A stretch of DNA of 64,000 nucleotides, from assembly GCF_001660815.1 (NCBI RefSeq), contig NZ_LYMI01000023.1, positions 1 to 64,000 on the forward strand, written 5' to 3'. A program made the position numbers and the translations under genes. The stretch is from Xanthomonas nasturtii (GTDB lineage: Bacteria > Pseudomonadota > Gammaproteobacteria > Xanthomonadales > Xanthomonadaceae). Position 1 is the first letter of the stretch; every line of letters begins with the position of its first letter. The notes under the pieces were generated by a model. It ran no database searches. It saw nothing but the letters and a program-made list of their open reading frames with translations, and was not told the origin of the DNA. Positions 36,342 to 48,218 of this stretch are shown piece after piece.

Positions 36342-38963
36342 TTGCACACCGCCGACAGCAAAGACAAGACCAAGATCAGCACCGGTGCTCCCGAGCACAC
36401 ACCGCTCATGAAGCAATTCTTCGCGGCCAAGTCGGACTACCCCGACCTGCTGCTGTTCTTTCGTATGGGCGATTTCTACGAGCTGTTCTACGACGATGCG
36501 CGCAAGGCGGCGCGCCTGCTCGATATCACCCTGACCCAGCGCGGCAGCTCCGGCGGTGCGCCGATTCCGATGGCGGGCGTGCCGGTACACGCCTACGAAG
36601 GCTATCTGGCGCGACTGGTGGCATTGGGCGAGTCGGTGGCGATCTGCGAGCAAATCGGCGACCCGGCGCTGGCCAAGGGCCTGGTCGAGCGCAAGGTGGT
36701 ACGCATCGTCACGCCGGGCACGGTCACCGACGAGGCATTGCTGGACGAGCGCCGCGACACCTTGCTGATGGCAATTTCGCGCAGCAAGCAAGGTTACGGC
36801 CTGGCCTGGGCCGATCTGGCCGGCGGGCGCTTCCTGGTCAACGAAGTGGACAGCGTGGATGCGCTGGAAGCGGAGATCGCGCGTCTGGAGCCGGCCGAGC
36901 TGCTGGTGCCCGACGAGGACAACTGGCCGGAATTCCTGCGCGGGCGCATCGGTGTGCGGCGTCGGCCGCCGTGGTTGTTCGATGCCGATAGCGGTCGTCG
37001 GCAGCTGCTGGCGTTCTTCAAACTGCACGATCTGTCCGGCTTCGGCATCGACGACAAACCCTGCGCCACCGCAGCGGCCGGCGCATTGCTTGGGTATGTC
37101 GAAGAGACCCAGAAACAACGTCTGCCGCACCTGACTTCCATTGCGATGGAAGTGGCCAGCGAGGCGATCTCGATGAACGCGGCCACGCGCCGGCATCTGG
37201 AGCTGGATACGCGCGTCGATGGCGACACGCGCAATACCTTGCTTGGCGTGTTGGACAGCACCGTCACGCCGATGGGCGGACGCCTGCTGCGGCGTTGGCT
37301 GCACCGCCCGCTGCGCCTGCGCGAGGTGCTGGTGCAACGCCACCATGCGGTCGGCACCTTGATCGACGCGGGCGCCGATGCCGACGTGCGCGAAGCCTTC
37401 CGCGCACTTGGCGATCTGGAACGCATTCTTACCCGCGTGGCATTGCGTTCGGCGCGCCCGCGCGACTTTTCCACCCTGCGCGACGGCCTGGCGCTGTTGC
37501 CGAAGGTGCGCGCGATCCTGGCACCGCTGGATTCGCCGCGACTGCAGACCTTGTTTGCCGAACTCGGCGAACACGATGCCACCGCGCATCTGTTGATCAG
37601 CGCCGTGGCCGAGCAACCGCCGCTCAAACTCAGCGACGGCGGCGTCATCGCCACCGGCTACGACGCCGATCTGGACGAGCTGCGCCGCCTGTCCACCAAT
37701 GCCGATCAATTTTTGATCGACCTGGAACAACGCGAACGCGCCAGCAGTGGCATCGCCACGCTCAAGGTCGGCTACAACCGCGTGCACGGTTACTACATCG
37801 AGATCAGCAAGGGCCAGGCCGAGAAAGCCCCGTTGCACTACAGCCGCCGGCAGACGCTGACCAACGCCGAGCGCTACATCACCGAAGAACTCAAGAGTTT
37901 CGAAGACAAGGTGCTGTCGGCGCGCGAGCGTTCGCTATCGCGCGAAAAACTGTTGTACGAAGGCCTGCTGGATGCGCTAGGCACCGAACTGGAAGGCCTC
38001 AAGCGCTGCGCCGGCGCGCTCAGCGAACTGGACGTGCTGGCCGGCTTTGCCGAACGCGCGCAGGCGCTGGATTGGTCGCAGCCGGAACTCGGTAGCGCGC
38101 CGTGCCTGCGCATCGAACGCGGCCGTCACCCGGTCGTGGAAGCAGTACGCGACCAACCGTTCGAGCCCAACGATCTGGATCTGCACAGCGACCGCCGCAT
38201 GCTGGTGATCACCGGCCCGAACATGGGCGGTAAGTCGACCTATATGCGCCAGAACGCCTTGATCGTGCTGTTGGCGCATATCGGCAGCTACGTGCCGGCC
38301 AGCCGCGCGGTGATCGGGCCGATTGACCGCATCCTCACCCGCATCGGCGCCGGCGACGACCTGGCGCGCGGGCAATCCACCTTCATGGTGGAAATGGCCG
38401 AAACCAGCTACATCCTGCATCACGCCACGCCGCACTCGCTGGTGCTGATGGACGAGATCGGCCGCGGCACCTCCACCTACGATGGCCTGGCACTGGCCGA
38501 TGCGGTGGCGCGCCATCTGGCGCACACCAATCGCTGCTACACGCTGTTTGCCACGCATTATTTCGAACTCACCGCGCTGGCCGACGAGTCGCATGGCGGC
38601 GGCGCCAGCGGCATTGCGAATGTGCATCTGGATGCGGTCGAACACGGCGAGCGCCTGGTGTTCATGCATGCAGTGAAGGATGGCCCGGCCAATCGCAGCT
38701 TCGGCCTGCAGGTGGCCGCGTTGGCCGGCCTGCCGAAGGCGGCAGTGACCCAGGCGCGACGTCGCCTGGCGGAGCTGGAACAGCGCGGCGGCGAAAGCCA
38801 TAGCGCGCAGATGGCCCCGGCCGCGCTGGATGCGCCGCAACAGTTCGGGCTGTTCACCGCGCCCTCTTCCGCCGCGCAGGAAGCGCTGCAGGCCCTGGAT
38901 CCGGACGAGCTCACGCCCAAGCAGGCGCTGGAGGCGCTGTATCGGTTGAAGGCGTTGCTTTGA
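36342..38963 (+). CDS. mutS: DNA mismatch repair protein MutS
   Basis: Recognises base mismatches and small loops and recruits MutL. The 873-residue product has an N-terminal mismatch-binding domain with the F-x-E motif ([10 protein letters not shown]). Connector, core and clamp domains follow, then the ATPase with Walker A ([10 protein letters not shown]), Walker B ([14 protein letters not shown]) and [10 protein letters not shown]-terminal tail with [14 protein letters not shown] resembles the tetramerisation/beta-clamp region. The start is a TTG (protein [13 protein letters not shown]) preceded by GAAGGA; the frame runs open for another 114 codons upstream without family sequence. Confidence 0.95.
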   Translation: MHTADSKDKTKISTGAPEHTPLMKQFFAAKSDYPDLLLFFRMGDFYELFYDDARKAARLLDITLTQRGSSGGAPIPMAGVPVHAYEGYLARLVALGESVAICEQIGDPALAKGLVERKVVRIVTPGTVTDEALLDERRDTLLMAISRSKQGYGLAWADLAGGRFLVNEVDSVDALEAEIARLEPAELLVPDEDNWPEFLRGRIGVRRRPPWLFDADSGRRQLLAFFKLHDLSGFGIDDKPCATAAAGALLGYVEETQKQRLPHLTSIAMEVASEAISMNAATRRHLELDTRVDGDTRNTLLGVLDSTVTPMGGRLLRRWLHRPLRLREVLVQRHHAVGTLIDAGADADVREAFRALGDLERILTRVALRSARPRDFSTLRDGLALLPKVRAILAPLDSPRLQTLFAELGEHDATAHLLISAVAEQPPLKLSDGGVIATGYDADLDELRRLSTNADQFLIDLEQRERASSGIATLKVGYNRVHGYYIEISKGQAEKAPLHYSRRQTLTNAERYITEELKSFEDKVLSARERSLSREKLLYEGLLDALGTELEGLKRCAGALSELDVLAGFAERAQALDWSQPELGSAPCLRIERGRHPVVEAVRDQPFEPNDLDLHSDRRMLVITGPNMGGKSTYMRQNALIVLLAHIGSYVPASRAVIGPIDRILTRIGAGDDLARGQSTFMVEMAETSYILHHATPHSLVLMDEIGRGTSTYDGLALADAVARHLAHTNRCYTLFATHYFELTALADESHGGGASGIANVHLDAVEHGERLVFMHAVKDGPANRSFGLQVAALAGLPKAAVTQARRRLAELEQRGGESHSAQMAPAALDAPQQFGLFTAPSSAAQEALQALDPDELTPKQALEALYRLKALL

Positions 38964-38968
38964 GGTGC

Positions 38969-39008
38969 CGGGATTGGGGAGTCGGGATTTGGGATTCGTA
39001 AGAGCGTA
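38969..39008. repeat. GGGATTC heptad element after mutS
   Basis: Single G-rich arm: GGGATTG, GGGAGTC, GGGATTT, GGGATTC then GTAAGAGC. It shares the array plus GCAARAGC-like core with the elements in the lepA region. No facing arm was seen here. Confidence 0.6.
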
Positions 39009-39177
39009 GTTGCCGTGATTGACGTTTGCTGCGCGTGCGGACGCATTGCGCTGCAGGAATCGGCGGCCGCAGAAGTGCAGTGCGTAACGGCTGACCTGCC
39101 GCAATGCCGCATGGATTGCTCTGTCGGCGCGACGGGCGCACCCTGCGGCAACGCTTCATCCAACAGGAAACCTTCCG

Positions 39178-39792
39178 ATGACCACGTCCGCCTCATTGAC
39201 CGATCAACTCGCCGCGCAATTGCAGGGCCCGCAGCTGCAGCAACTCGCCGGCCGCCTGGGCATTGCGCCCGAGCAGGCGCAATCGGCCGTGCAGACCGCG
39301 CTGCCGCTGTTGATGGGCGCGCTGGGCCGCAATAGCCCGCAGGCCGGCGGCACCGATGCCTTGCTGGGCGCCCTGCAACGCGACCACGCTGCCAGCCCGG
39401 ACATCGGTAGCCTGCTGGGCTCGCTGCTCGGCGGCTCAGCCAGCGGTGCACAGGGCAACGGTGCCGGAATCGTCGGACACCTGTTCGGCGACAAGGCGCC
39501 GCAGGCCGCTGCCGGGCTGGGCCAGGCCACCGGGCTGGAAACCAGCAAGGCCAGCCAGCTGCTGCAGCTGCTCGCTCCTATCGTAATGGCGTATCTGGCC
39601 AAGCGCTTTCTGGGCGGCGAGACCGCAGCCAGCAGCCAGCTCGGCTCCGCGCTGGCGCAGGAACATCAGCAAGTGCGCAGCAACCCCGGCGCCGGTGGCC
39701 TGCTGACCAGCGTGCTGGATCAGGACGGCGACGGGCAGTTGGGCCTGGGCGATGTCATGAAGCTGGGCGGCAGCCTGTTCGGCAAGCGCTGA
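39178..39792 (+). CDS. DUF937 (YidB-like) protein with EF-hand-like C-terminus
   Basis: A 204-residue Ala/Gly/Gln-rich protein without a signal peptide. It has the helical repeat pattern of DUF937 (LPLLMGALGRNSPQAGG, LLGSLLGGSA, HLFGDKAPQAAAGL, QLLQLLAPIVMAYLAKR). Near the C-terminus, LDQDGDGQLGLGDVM follows the D-x-D-x-D-G-x-x-x-x-x-D spacing of an EF-hand calcium loop. The cellular role of the family is not established to my knowledge. It stands alone on the plus strand between mutS and katG; AGGAAA lies upstream. Confidence 0.82.
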   Translation: MTTSASLTDQLAAQLQGPQLQQLAGRLGIAPEQAQSAVQTALPLLMGALGRNSPQAGGTDALLGALQRDHAASPDIGSLLGSLLGGSASGAQGNGAGIVGHLFGDKAPQAAAGLGQATGLETSKASQLLQLLAPIVMAYLAKRFLGGETAASSQLGSALAQEHQQVRSNPGAGGLLTSVLDQDGDGQLGLGDVMKLGGSLFGKR

Positions 39793-39899
39793 GCCGGCAG
39801 ACCGTTCAACCGGTAACGCTGTTGCAGGCGCTCGGTGGCCGCCTGCAACCCCGACGCAATAGCGGGACGGCAGGCTGGTCGGGCACCAGCGTGCTATCC

Positions 39900-39936
39900 A
39901 TAGCAACATCCTATCGATATGGTTGGATAATTCGAA
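39900..39936 (+). promoter_or_regulatory. OxyR-type binding site upstream of katG
   Basis: ATAG-N7-CTAT (39900-39914) is a perfect OxyR half-pair. Seven bases later comes a degenerate second pair, GTTG-N7-CGAA (39922-39936), with the spacing of the OxyR consensus (ATAG-N7-CTAT twice). It lies just upstream of a plausible promoter. OxyR control of katG is well established in related bacteria; the site itself is a sequence match. Confidence 0.6.
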
Positions 39937-39965
39937 TTCACAAATCGATCGATGTTTTTTATCGT
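39937..39965 (+). promoter_or_regulatory. Candidate katG promoter
   Basis: TTCACA (39937-39942), a 17-base spacer and TATCGT (39960-39965) sit directly downstream of the OxyR-type site, the arrangement expected for activation. This would leave a leader of about 250 bases before the katG start. I see no small gene or riboswitch in that leader. Confidence 0.4.
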
Positions 39966-40136
39966 GTGCGCACGCCACCCTGATGCGTCCGCCTGATGCG
40001 CCTGCTCGCAATCCCCGCCAACCGCCCGTCGACCTATTCCGGGCCATCCTGGCAGGCGCTAGCATCGGCGAACCTTGTGAGCGCTCCAGATCGGCGTCGC
40101 TCGCAATCACCCTCATTCCCGCTGACCCAGCCGTAA

Positions 40137-42470
<2,334 letters not shown>

Positions 42471-42521
42471 GCGCCTTCACCCACGTGCATCCGCCGCCAC
42501 CCATGTGAGCGAGCACCGCAA

Positions 42522-42553
42522 CGCAAACGCCCCGGGTCACCGGGGCGTTTGCG
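42522..42553. terminator. Bidirectional hairpin terminator between katG and the S4-domain gene
   Basis: CGCAAACGCCCCGG (42522-42535), loop GTCA and CCGGGGCGTTTGCG (42540-42553) form a perfect 14-bp stem. The inner AAAC/GTTT provides short T-tracts on both strands, so it can serve the convergent genes on either side. Confidence 0.85.
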
Positions 42554-42593
42554 TTTACAAGATTGCTGCACAGCGCCCTTCCGCGGCAATGCC

Positions 42594-43001
42594 TTACAAC
42601 GCGTCGATATCGCCCAGCGCATTGATCAGCCGGCGCGCACGCTTGTCCGGTTTTCCTTCCGGCGCCCGATAGCCGGTGCGTTCGGCGGCGCGCTGCAGCC
42701 GCCATTGCGCACGCGCCTCACGCGAGGCATCGCTTTCTGCGTACAGCGCCTGGGCGACCGGTGCCGGGCCGCGCACATCGCTCAATGCAGCGACGGTGAC
42801 CTCAAAAATTTCGCCGCCACGGTCGATGCGTAGGTGCTCGCCACTGCGCAGCGTGCGCGAGGGCTTGGGCCGCTGCCCAGCGACATCCACCTTGCCGTTG
42901 TCCACCGCCGTCTTGGCCAGGCTGCGCGTTTTGAAAAAGCGTGCTGCCCACAGCCAGACATCCAGCCTGACCGTTGCCGCTTGTTCCAGCTCAAGATTCA
43001 T
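42594..43001 (-). CDS. hslR: S4-domain RNA-binding protein (Hsp15/HslR-like)
   Basis: A 135-residue basic protein whose N-terminal S4 domain (about 10-70) has RLDVWLWAARFFKTRSLAK, NGKVDVAGQRPKPSR and RTLRSGEHLRI. Hsp15 binds 50S subunits carrying nascent chains and aids ribosome recycling after heat stress. The C-terminal basic tail (RRLINALGDIDAL) is of the expected length. The ATG at 43001 matches the family start (MNLELEQAATVRLDVWLW); the 19 codons before it do not. The symbol is assigned by family similarity. Confidence 0.87.
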   Translation of the reverse strand: MNLELEQAATVRLDVWLWAARFFKTRSLAKTAVDNGKVDVAGQRPKPSRTLRSGEHLRIDRGGEIFEVTVAALSDVRGPAPVAQALYAESDASREARAQWRLQRAAERTGYRAPEGKPDKRARRLINALGDIDAL

Positions 43002-43340
43002 GCGTCTTGCGGTCTCGTGTGGTGCGTTGGCTCGCGCCCACATCGTGGATGCGCGCAAACACTGCGATCTCGGGAACGCCGGCGTGGCTGCCGGCGTGGT
43101 CGGCGACGATGGTTTGCGCCAAGCCCGATATTTGGGCAGTGGCTGCGGAACTCAAGCGGCCAGAACCAGGCGCGTCGCCGGGAAAGGCGCGGCAACACTG
43201 CGCTGCCCAGCTTCAGCCACAACATCCAGGCGAGCCGATCCTGACGCCGGTCCTCTCGCATCGCAGCCGCATGCAGCTTGCATCCGGGCTCACCCGCGCA
43301 ATGCTAGTGTGCGCACCTTCTGCGCGACGATACGACTGCG
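43002..43340. other. Intergenic region between hslR and the MATE gene
   Basis: About 340 bp between divergent genes. Open frames exist but none has a ribosome site or recognisable sequence. I see no clear promoter boxes or repeats. Confidence 0.5.
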
Positions 43341-44828
43341 ATGCCCAAATCCGCTGTCCTGACCGAAGGCCCGATCGGCAAGAACCTGCTGTTGTTCGCA
43401 CTGCCGATCATGGCCGGCAACATCGCCCAGTCGCTCAACGGCTCGGTCAACGCAATCTGGATCGGCCGCTATCTCGGCGAAGAAGCGCTGACCGCTGCGG
43501 CCAACGCCAACAGCATCATGTTCTTCCTGATCGGCTCGGTGTTCGGCATCGGCATGGCTTCCACCATCCTGATCGGCCAGGCCATGGGCGCGCGCGATAT
43601 TGCCCAGGCACGCAAGGTGATGGGCACCAGCGCAAGCTTCTTCGGCGGGCTGTCGGCGCTGATTGCCGTGCTGGGCTGGTTCCTGGCACCGCATCTGCTC
43701 ACCGCAATGGGCACGCCCGCTGCCTCGCAGACGCTGGCCGAAGACTATTTGCGCGTGATCTTCCTGGCGATGCCGACGCTGTACCTGTTCGCCTTTCTAT
43801 CGGCAGCGCTGCGCGGTACCGGCGATGCGCGCACGCCGTTCCGTTTTCTACTGCTGTCGGTGCTGCTGGATATCGTGTTCAACCCGCTGCTGCTGTTCGG
43901 CATCGGCCCGTTCCCGGCGCTGGGCATTGCCGGTGCGGCCTGGGCCACGCTGATTGCACAGGTGGTTGCACTGGCCGGCCTGCTGATCTATCTGCGGCAC
44001 AAAAAACATGTGCTGTGGCTGGGGCGACGCGACCTGCATCTGTTCCGCATCGATGCCGCCATCCTGCGCGCGCTCGTCGTCAAGGGCGTGCCGATGGGCT
44101 TGCAGATGGTGATGATCTCGCTGGCGATGATCGCGATGCTGTCGCTGGTCAATGGCTTCGGCACCGACACCGCCGCCGCGTTTGGTGCCGGGCTGCAGCT
44201 GTGGAACTACGTACAGATGCCGGCAATGGCGGTTGGTGCTGCCTGTTCGACCATGGCTGCCCAGAACGTGGGTGCCGGCCTGTGGTCGCGCGTGGATGCC
44301 GTTGCCCGCACCGGCATCGCCGCCAACTTCCTGATGACCGGCCTGCTGATCGTGCTGTTGATCCTGTTCGATCGCTGGACCCTGGCCCTGTTCCTGCCCG
44401 AAGGCAGCGCCACCCTGGAAATCGCGCGGCATCTCAACCACATCGCGATCTGGTCGTTCCTGTTGTTCGGCGTCAGCTTTGTGGTGTCTGGCGTGGTGCG
44501 CTCCACCGGTGCCGTGATCCCGCCGCTGTTGATTCTGGCGTTTTCGCTCTGGGGCGTGCGCGTGCCTCTCGCAAACATCCTGCTGCCGCATATGGGCGCA
44601 GACGCAGTGTGGTGGAGCTTTCCGATCAGTTCCACCTGCTCGATGCTGCTGTCGCTGGCGTATTACCGCTGGGGCGGCTGGCGCAAGGCGCGCATGCTGA
44701 CCACACCGAACCACCCTTCCGCACTGGCGGCGGCAGCCGAGGTACCCGCACATCCTGCATCGCCGGTCGCCGATCCCGCCCCCATTGCCGAGCCGATCAC
44801 CGAGCCAACCCGGACACGCTCGCGCTGA
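43341..44828 (+). CDS. MATE-family multidrug efflux transporter
   Basis: A 495-residue inner-membrane protein with about twelve helices in two six-helix halves, extruding cationic drugs or toxins against Na+ or H+. The N-terminus (ILTEGP-type VLTEGPIGKNLLLFALPIM) and IWIGRYLGEEALTAA are typical of the MATE/DinF group. The second half starts near GVPMGLQMVMISL. The last ~45 residues are a soluble Ala/Pro/Glu tail (EVPAHPASPVADPAPIAEP) not needed for transport. No regulator is adjacent. Substrate unknown. Confidence 0.92.
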   Translation: MPKSAVLTEGPIGKNLLLFALPIMAGNIAQSLNGSVNAIWIGRYLGEEALTAAANANSIMFFLIGSVFGIGMASTILIGQAMGARDIAQARKVMGTSASFFGGLSALIAVLGWFLAPHLLTAMGTPAASQTLAEDYLRVIFLAMPTLYLFAFLSAALRGTGDARTPFRFLLLSVLLDIVFNPLLLFGIGPFPALGIAGAAWATLIAQVVALAGLLIYLRHKKHVLWLGRRDLHLFRIDAAILRALVVKGVPMGLQMVMISLAMIAMLSLVNGFGTDTAAAFGAGLQLWNYVQMPAMAVGAACSTMAAQNVGAGLWSRVDAVARTGIAANFLMTGLLIVLLILFDRWTLALFLPEGSATLEIARHLNHIAIWSFLLFGVSFVVSGVVRSTGAVIPPLLILAFSLWGVRVPLANILLPHMGADAVWWSFPISSTCSMLLSLAYYRWGGWRKARMLTTPNHPSALAAAAEVPAHPASPVADPAPIAEPITEPTRTRSR

Positions 44829-44920
44829 TTCGTGCACGCTGATTCGTGCATGCCGGCCGCAGTCAAGCTACGAGATCGATGCAGATGCGCTGCATCAATC
44901 GGACTCAAGCTGCTACGTAA

Positions 44921-45012
44921 GACGGCTAACAAAACAAGGCGCGCGGTTGTCAGGTGGTTACGGGCATCGCGCCCAGAACCGCAGTGCGGGAGTGGCACAT
45001 GCCGATTTCGAG
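44921..45012. repeat. Second copy of the dispersed intergenic element
   Basis: This resembles 291-381 base for base in long stretches (GGCTAACAAAAC, GCGCGGTTGTCAGGTGGT, ACATGCCGATTTCGAGC), but I do not see the right-hand inverted end. It lies between the MATE gene and the rplS terminator. Confidence 0.6.
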
Positions 45013-45044
45013 CGCCGCCGCTATTCCCGTTCCACAAACGCAAA

Positions 45045-45064
45045 CGACCGCCCAAGGGCGGCCG
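45045..45064 (-). terminator. Terminator of the rpsP-rimM-trmD-rplS operon
   Basis: Minus strand: CGGCCGCCC, loop TT and GGGCGGTCG form a 9-bp stem with one mismatch, followed by TTTGCGTTTG. It lies 40 bases past the rplS stop. Confidence 0.75.
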
Positions 45065-45105
45065 TCTGGCAGTGGCAGATCGATCAGACCTGCCAGCAGC
45101 GTGGC

Positions 45106-45513
45106 TTACTCGGCCTTGGCAGCAGCCTGGCGAGCGGCCTTGGCCTGTGCAGCGGCGGCCAGATCTTCCTTGATGCGGGCAGCCTTGCCTTCCAGGCCAC
45201 GCAGGTAGTACAGCTTACCGGCGCGGACCTTACCGCGGCGCTTCACTTCGACCGAGTCGATGATGGCGCTGTGGGTCTGGAACACGCGCTCGACGCCGAA
45301 GCCGTGCGAGATCTTGCGCACGGTGAATGCGGAGTTCAGGCCGGCATTCTTGGTACCGATCACGACGCCCTCATAGGCCTGTACGCGCTCGCGGTTGCCT
45401 TCCTTCACCTTGACGTTCACCACGACGGTGTCGCCCTGGTTGAATTCCGGCAGCTGGCGCTGAATCTGGGCGGCTTCGAAGTCAGCCAGGATGGTCTTGT
45501 TGAGTTTGCTCAT
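45106..45513 (-). CDS. rplS: 50S ribosomal protein L19
   Basis: Component of the large subunit at the 30S-50S interface. The 135-residue product has [20 protein letters not shown] and [40 protein letters not shown] and VERVFQTHS, hallmark L19 segments, follow. The Ala/Lys/Glu-rich C-terminal tail ([17 protein letters not shown]) is longer than in E. coli L19. The ATG at 45513 is the family start. Last gene of the rpsP operon; a ~145-bp spacer separates it from trmD. Confidence 0.97.
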   Translation of the reverse strand: MSKLNKTILADFEAAQIQRQLPEFNQGDTVVVNVKVKEGNRERVQAYEGVVIGTKNAGLNSAFTVRKISHGFGVERVFQTHSAIIDSVEVKRRGKVRAGKLYYLRGLEGKAARIKEDLAAAAQAKAARQAAAKAE

Positions 45514-45657
45514 GATGGGCACCGCGTGTCTGGTGATATTGGACCGGCAGTCGCCGCACGGCGATTGCTCGAGGTTCGTAAGAGGGCCAGACGCAAGGCT
45601 GGCCAGCAAGCCGCACATTGTACCCCAACTCATCTTGCTAGAGCTAGGGGTGAGCCC

Positions 45658-46431
45658 TTATTTCTCGTCACCGGGTTTATCGTCGCCTGGGGCGCGTTCG
45701 CGGCGAAACTCGTCCAGCAGACGGCGATCGTGCTTCTCCAACCCGGCTTCGTCGAGCAGATCCGGACGACGTAGCCAGGTCCGGCCCAGCGACTGCTGCC
45801 GGCGCCAGCGCGCAATGGCGGCGTGGTTGCCCGAACGCAGCACATCCGGCACATCGCCCCATGCGTGGGTGGCCGGGTGGCTGTAATGCGGGCAATCGAG
45901 CAGCCCTTGCGGACCTTCGAAACTGTCCTGGGCGGCAGATTCGGCGTCGTTCAACACGCCGTCCTGCAACCGCGTCACCACATCCACCACCACCGCTGCG
46001 CCCAACTCGCCGCCGGACAACACGTAGTCGCCGATGGAGATTTCCATATCCACCGCCTGGGCCAGGAAGCGCTCGTCCACACCTTCATAGCGGCCGCACA
46101 ACAACACCATGCGCGGCAGCTGTGCCAGCTCGCGGGCAAGCACCTGGGTGAGCGGGCGCCCCTGCGGGCTGAGGTAGATCACCGGTGCCGGCCGCGGATC
46201 GGCGGCTTGCACCGCGTCCAGACAGGCCCGCAGCGGCTCGATCAGCATCACCATGCCGGGCCCGCCACCGAATGGACGGTCGTCCACGCGGCGATAGTTG
46301 CCCTGCGCATGCTCGCGCGGATTCCAGCCCTGCAATTCCAGCAGGCCGCGCTCCTGCGAGCGCCCGACCACACCGAACGCCGCGCATTGCGCGATGAACT
46401 CCGGGAACAGGCTGATGACGTCGATGCGCAC
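45658..46431 (-). CDS. trmD: tRNA (guanine-N1-)-methyltransferase
   Basis: Makes m1G37 in tRNAs that read CCN/CUN/CGG codons, preventing frameshifting. The 257-residue product starts at a GTG ([13 protein letters not shown]). It has the SPOUT trefoil-knot cofactor site ([29 protein letters not shown]) and the C-terminal domain ([21 protein letters not shown]). The last ~15 residues are charged and variable. The order rpsP-rimM-trmD-rplS is conserved in bacteria. Confidence 0.97.
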   Translation of the reverse strand: MRIDVISLFPEFIAQCAAFGVVGRSQERGLLELQGWNPREHAQGNYRRVDDRPFGGGPGMVMLIEPLRACLDAVQAADPRPAPVIYLSPQGRPLTQVLARELAQLPRMVLLCGRYEGVDERFLAQAVDMEISIGDYVLSGGELGAAVVVDVVTRLQDGVLNDAESAAQDSFEGPQGLLDCPHYSHPATHAWGDVPDVLRSGNHAAIARWRRQQSLGRTWLRRPDLLDEAGLEKHDRRLLDEFRRERAPGDDKPGDEK

Positions 46432-46433
46432 TG

Positions 46434-46477
46434 GAGAATCGGGAATCGGGAGTGGGGAATGGTGTAGAGCAAGAGCG
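46434..46477. repeat. GGGAATC heptad element between rimM and trmD
   Basis: Plus strand GGAGAATC, GGGAATC, GGGAGTG, GGGAATG then GTAGAGCAAGAGC. It fills the ~65-bp gap between rimM and trmD and shares the array-plus-GCAAGAGC layout of the other elements. Confidence 0.6.
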
Positions 46478-46497
46478 AAGCCGAAGCACCGCCTTGA

Positions 46498-47010
46498 TCA
46501 GAAATCCGGGTCCCAGTCGACCACGATCATATTGGCCTCGAAGTCCACCGATTTGACGAACTCCGGAAACACGAACGGGATCATCCGCTCGCGATCGCCG
46601 CGCACCACGACCACATCGTTGGAACCGGTAGAAAACAGATGCGACACCGTGCCGAGCTTGACGCCCCCGACGGTTTCCACCTGCAATTCTTCCAGATCCA
46701 CCCAGTAGTATTCGTCGGGCTTGGGCGGCGGCAACGCGCTCCGGGCGACATAAATCTCGGTCCCGTGCATGGCCTCGACCGTATCGCGGTCGGTCACGTC
46801 CGGGAACACCGCAATCAGGTTCTTGCCCTGGTCGCGCCCACGTACGCCGCTCAGCACGGTTTCCTGCCCCGATGGCGAGCGCACGATCCACGGTTGATAC
46901 CGGAAGATTGCGCTGCGCGGCTCGGTCCAGGATTCGAGCTTGAGCTCGCCCTTGACACCAAAAGCGCCGACAACCCTGCCTAACAGGATGCGGCGCTCGG
47001 TCTGCTTCAT
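46498..47010 (-). CDS. rimM: Ribosome maturation factor RimM
   Basis: Binds S19 and helps assemble the 30S head. The 170-residue product has an N-terminal RimM beta-barrel ([30 protein letters not shown]) and a C-terminal PRC-barrel ([37 protein letters not shown]). It ends in the usual acidic DWDPDF. The ATG at 47010 matches the family start. It lies between rpsP and trmD in the conserved order. Confidence 0.96.
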   Translation of the reverse strand: MKQTERRILLGRVVGAFGVKGELKLESWTEPRSAIFRYQPWIVRSPSGQETVLSGVRGRDQGKNLIAVFPDVTDRDTVEAMHGTEIYVARSALPPPKPDEYYWVDLEELQVETVGGVKLGTVSHLFSTGSNDVVVVRGDRERMIPFVFPEFVKSVDFEANMIVVDWDPDF

Positions 47011-47053
47011 CTGCGTCGACTCTGGGCCAGGTGGCGACACCCGGCCCTCAAGA

Positions 47054-47311
47054 TCAGGCCGCGACGGCCTGGGACTTGGCTTCGCGATACAGGTTGCGCA
47101 CCTTGTCGGTCAGCTGCGCACCGTTGCCGACCCAATGGTCGACGCGTGCGGTGTCCAGCACGATGCGCGGCTCTGCGCCCTGGGCAACCGGGTTGTAGTA
47201 ACCCAGACGCTCGATGTTGCGGCCGTCGCGCGCGCTGCGCACGTCGGTCACGATGATGTGGTAGAACGGACGCTTCTTGGCGCCGCCGCGGGTCAGTCGA
47301 ATCTTGACCAT
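47054..47311 (-). CDS. rpsP: 30S ribosomal protein S16
   Basis: Small-subunit protein needed for 16S folding. The 85-residue product [20 protein letters not shown]... includes [13 protein letters not shown] and [16 protein letters not shown], all typical. AGGA lies before the ATG. It is first in the rpsP-rimM-trmD-rplS operon, behind a strong promoter at 47364-47392. Confidence 0.97.
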   Translation of the reverse strand: MVKIRLTRGGAKKRPFYHIIVTDVRSARDGRNIERLGYYNPVAQGAEPRIVLDTARVDHWVGNGAQLTDKVRNLYREAKSQAVAA

Positions 47312-47363
47312 GGTGTCGTTTTCCTGAGTTGCCCAGTCGCCAGAGTGGCGCGGTAAGCCGGCG

Positions 47364-47392
47364 ATTATAGCGGGCTGCGGCGGCGAAGCCAA
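47364..47392 (-). promoter_or_regulatory. Promoter of the rpsP operon
   Basis: Minus strand TTGGCT (47392-47387), 17-base spacer and TATAAT (47369-47364). The perfect -10 lies 53 bases upstream of the rpsP start, as expected for a strongly expressed ribosomal operon. Confidence 0.75.
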
Positions 47393-47420
47393 GTCAGCCG
47401 GCGCGGCAGCGCCAGAATGC

Positions 47421-48218
47421 TCAAATCGCTTGCCAGGCATGGGTTTGCAGGGCCCGCTCCAGCAGCGGCAGCTGCGCGGCATGCGCGCCCCAGCGGGCCG
47501 GCCCCAGCGCCACGATGGCCTGCTGACCACGCGCATTGCAGGCGAATGCCCCCTCGAACCGGTCCAGCTCGGTCAACTCCACCGGCCGACTGACCTGGGC
47601 AACGCCCAGCGTGTTCAGGCCTGACTGCAGCAACTGCTGCCGGGTTCCCCGCAGCGCCGGCCCCTGCGGCCAGACCACCCCGCCGCGCTCCCATAACCCC
47701 AGATTCCAGAACGCCCCCTCCAGTACCCTGCCCTGCCGGTCCTGCAACACCACATCGTCGTGGTCGGCCTGCATGGCCTGCCGGCGCAGATGCAGCAGCG
47801 GAAACGTGCCCACATGCTTGAGTTCCGGCCGCTCGCGCACGTAATCGGTCACCTGCACGCGCAGCCCGGTCTCGGGCATGTTGGCCGGCGGCGAAATGGC
47901 GACCAGTACGGCCAGTGCGACCTCGCGCAAGGGGTTTCGGAAATCGAAATCGGGCGCGAACACGGTGACCCGCAGGCTGGCATCGGCCATGGCCGATGCA
48001 GCCAGCGCAGCACGCAACTGCGCGCGTAGCTGGTCCGCGTCCAGTTCCTGGCCGAACAGCGCGCGACTGCCTTCCTGCAGGCGCTGCAGATGCAGGTCCA
48101 GCCCCAGCGCTGCGCCGTTGCGCACCTGCAGCGTGGTGAAGTGGCCGTAGTTGATCAGCGCAGCAGCGCCGAGCTGTTGCGCGCTTGCCGGCGCGCCATT
48201 GCAGAAGATCAGCGACAC
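47421..48218 (-). CDS. pabC: Class IV aminotransferase, aminodeoxychorismate lyase-like
   Basis: PLP-dependent fold-type IV enzyme; in this position probably 4-amino-4-deoxychorismate lyase for folate synthesis. The 265-residue product has [15 protein letters not shown] at the N-terminus. The Schiff-base lysine is probably in [18 protein letters not shown], and the cofactor loop is [17 protein letters not shown]. All start candidates are GTG. The one at 48218 ([12 protein letters not shown]) overlaps the upstream gene's stop by 10 bases; two more lie nine and eight codons upstream. PabC versus branched-chain or D-amino-acid aminotransferase cannot be settled from sequence alone. Confidence 0.75.
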   Translation of the reverse strand: MSLIFCNGAPASAQQLGAAALINYGHFTTLQVRNGAALGLDLHLQRLQEGSRALFGQELDADQLRAQLRAALAASAMADASLRVTVFAPDFDFRNPLREVALAVLVAISPPANMPETGLRVQVTDYVRERPELKHVGTFPLLHLRRQAMQADHDDVVLQDRQGRVLEGAFWNLGLWERGGVVWPQGPALRGTRQQLLQSGLNTLGVAQVSRPVELTELDRFEGAFACNARGQQAIVALGPARWGAHAAQLPLLERALQTHAWQAI

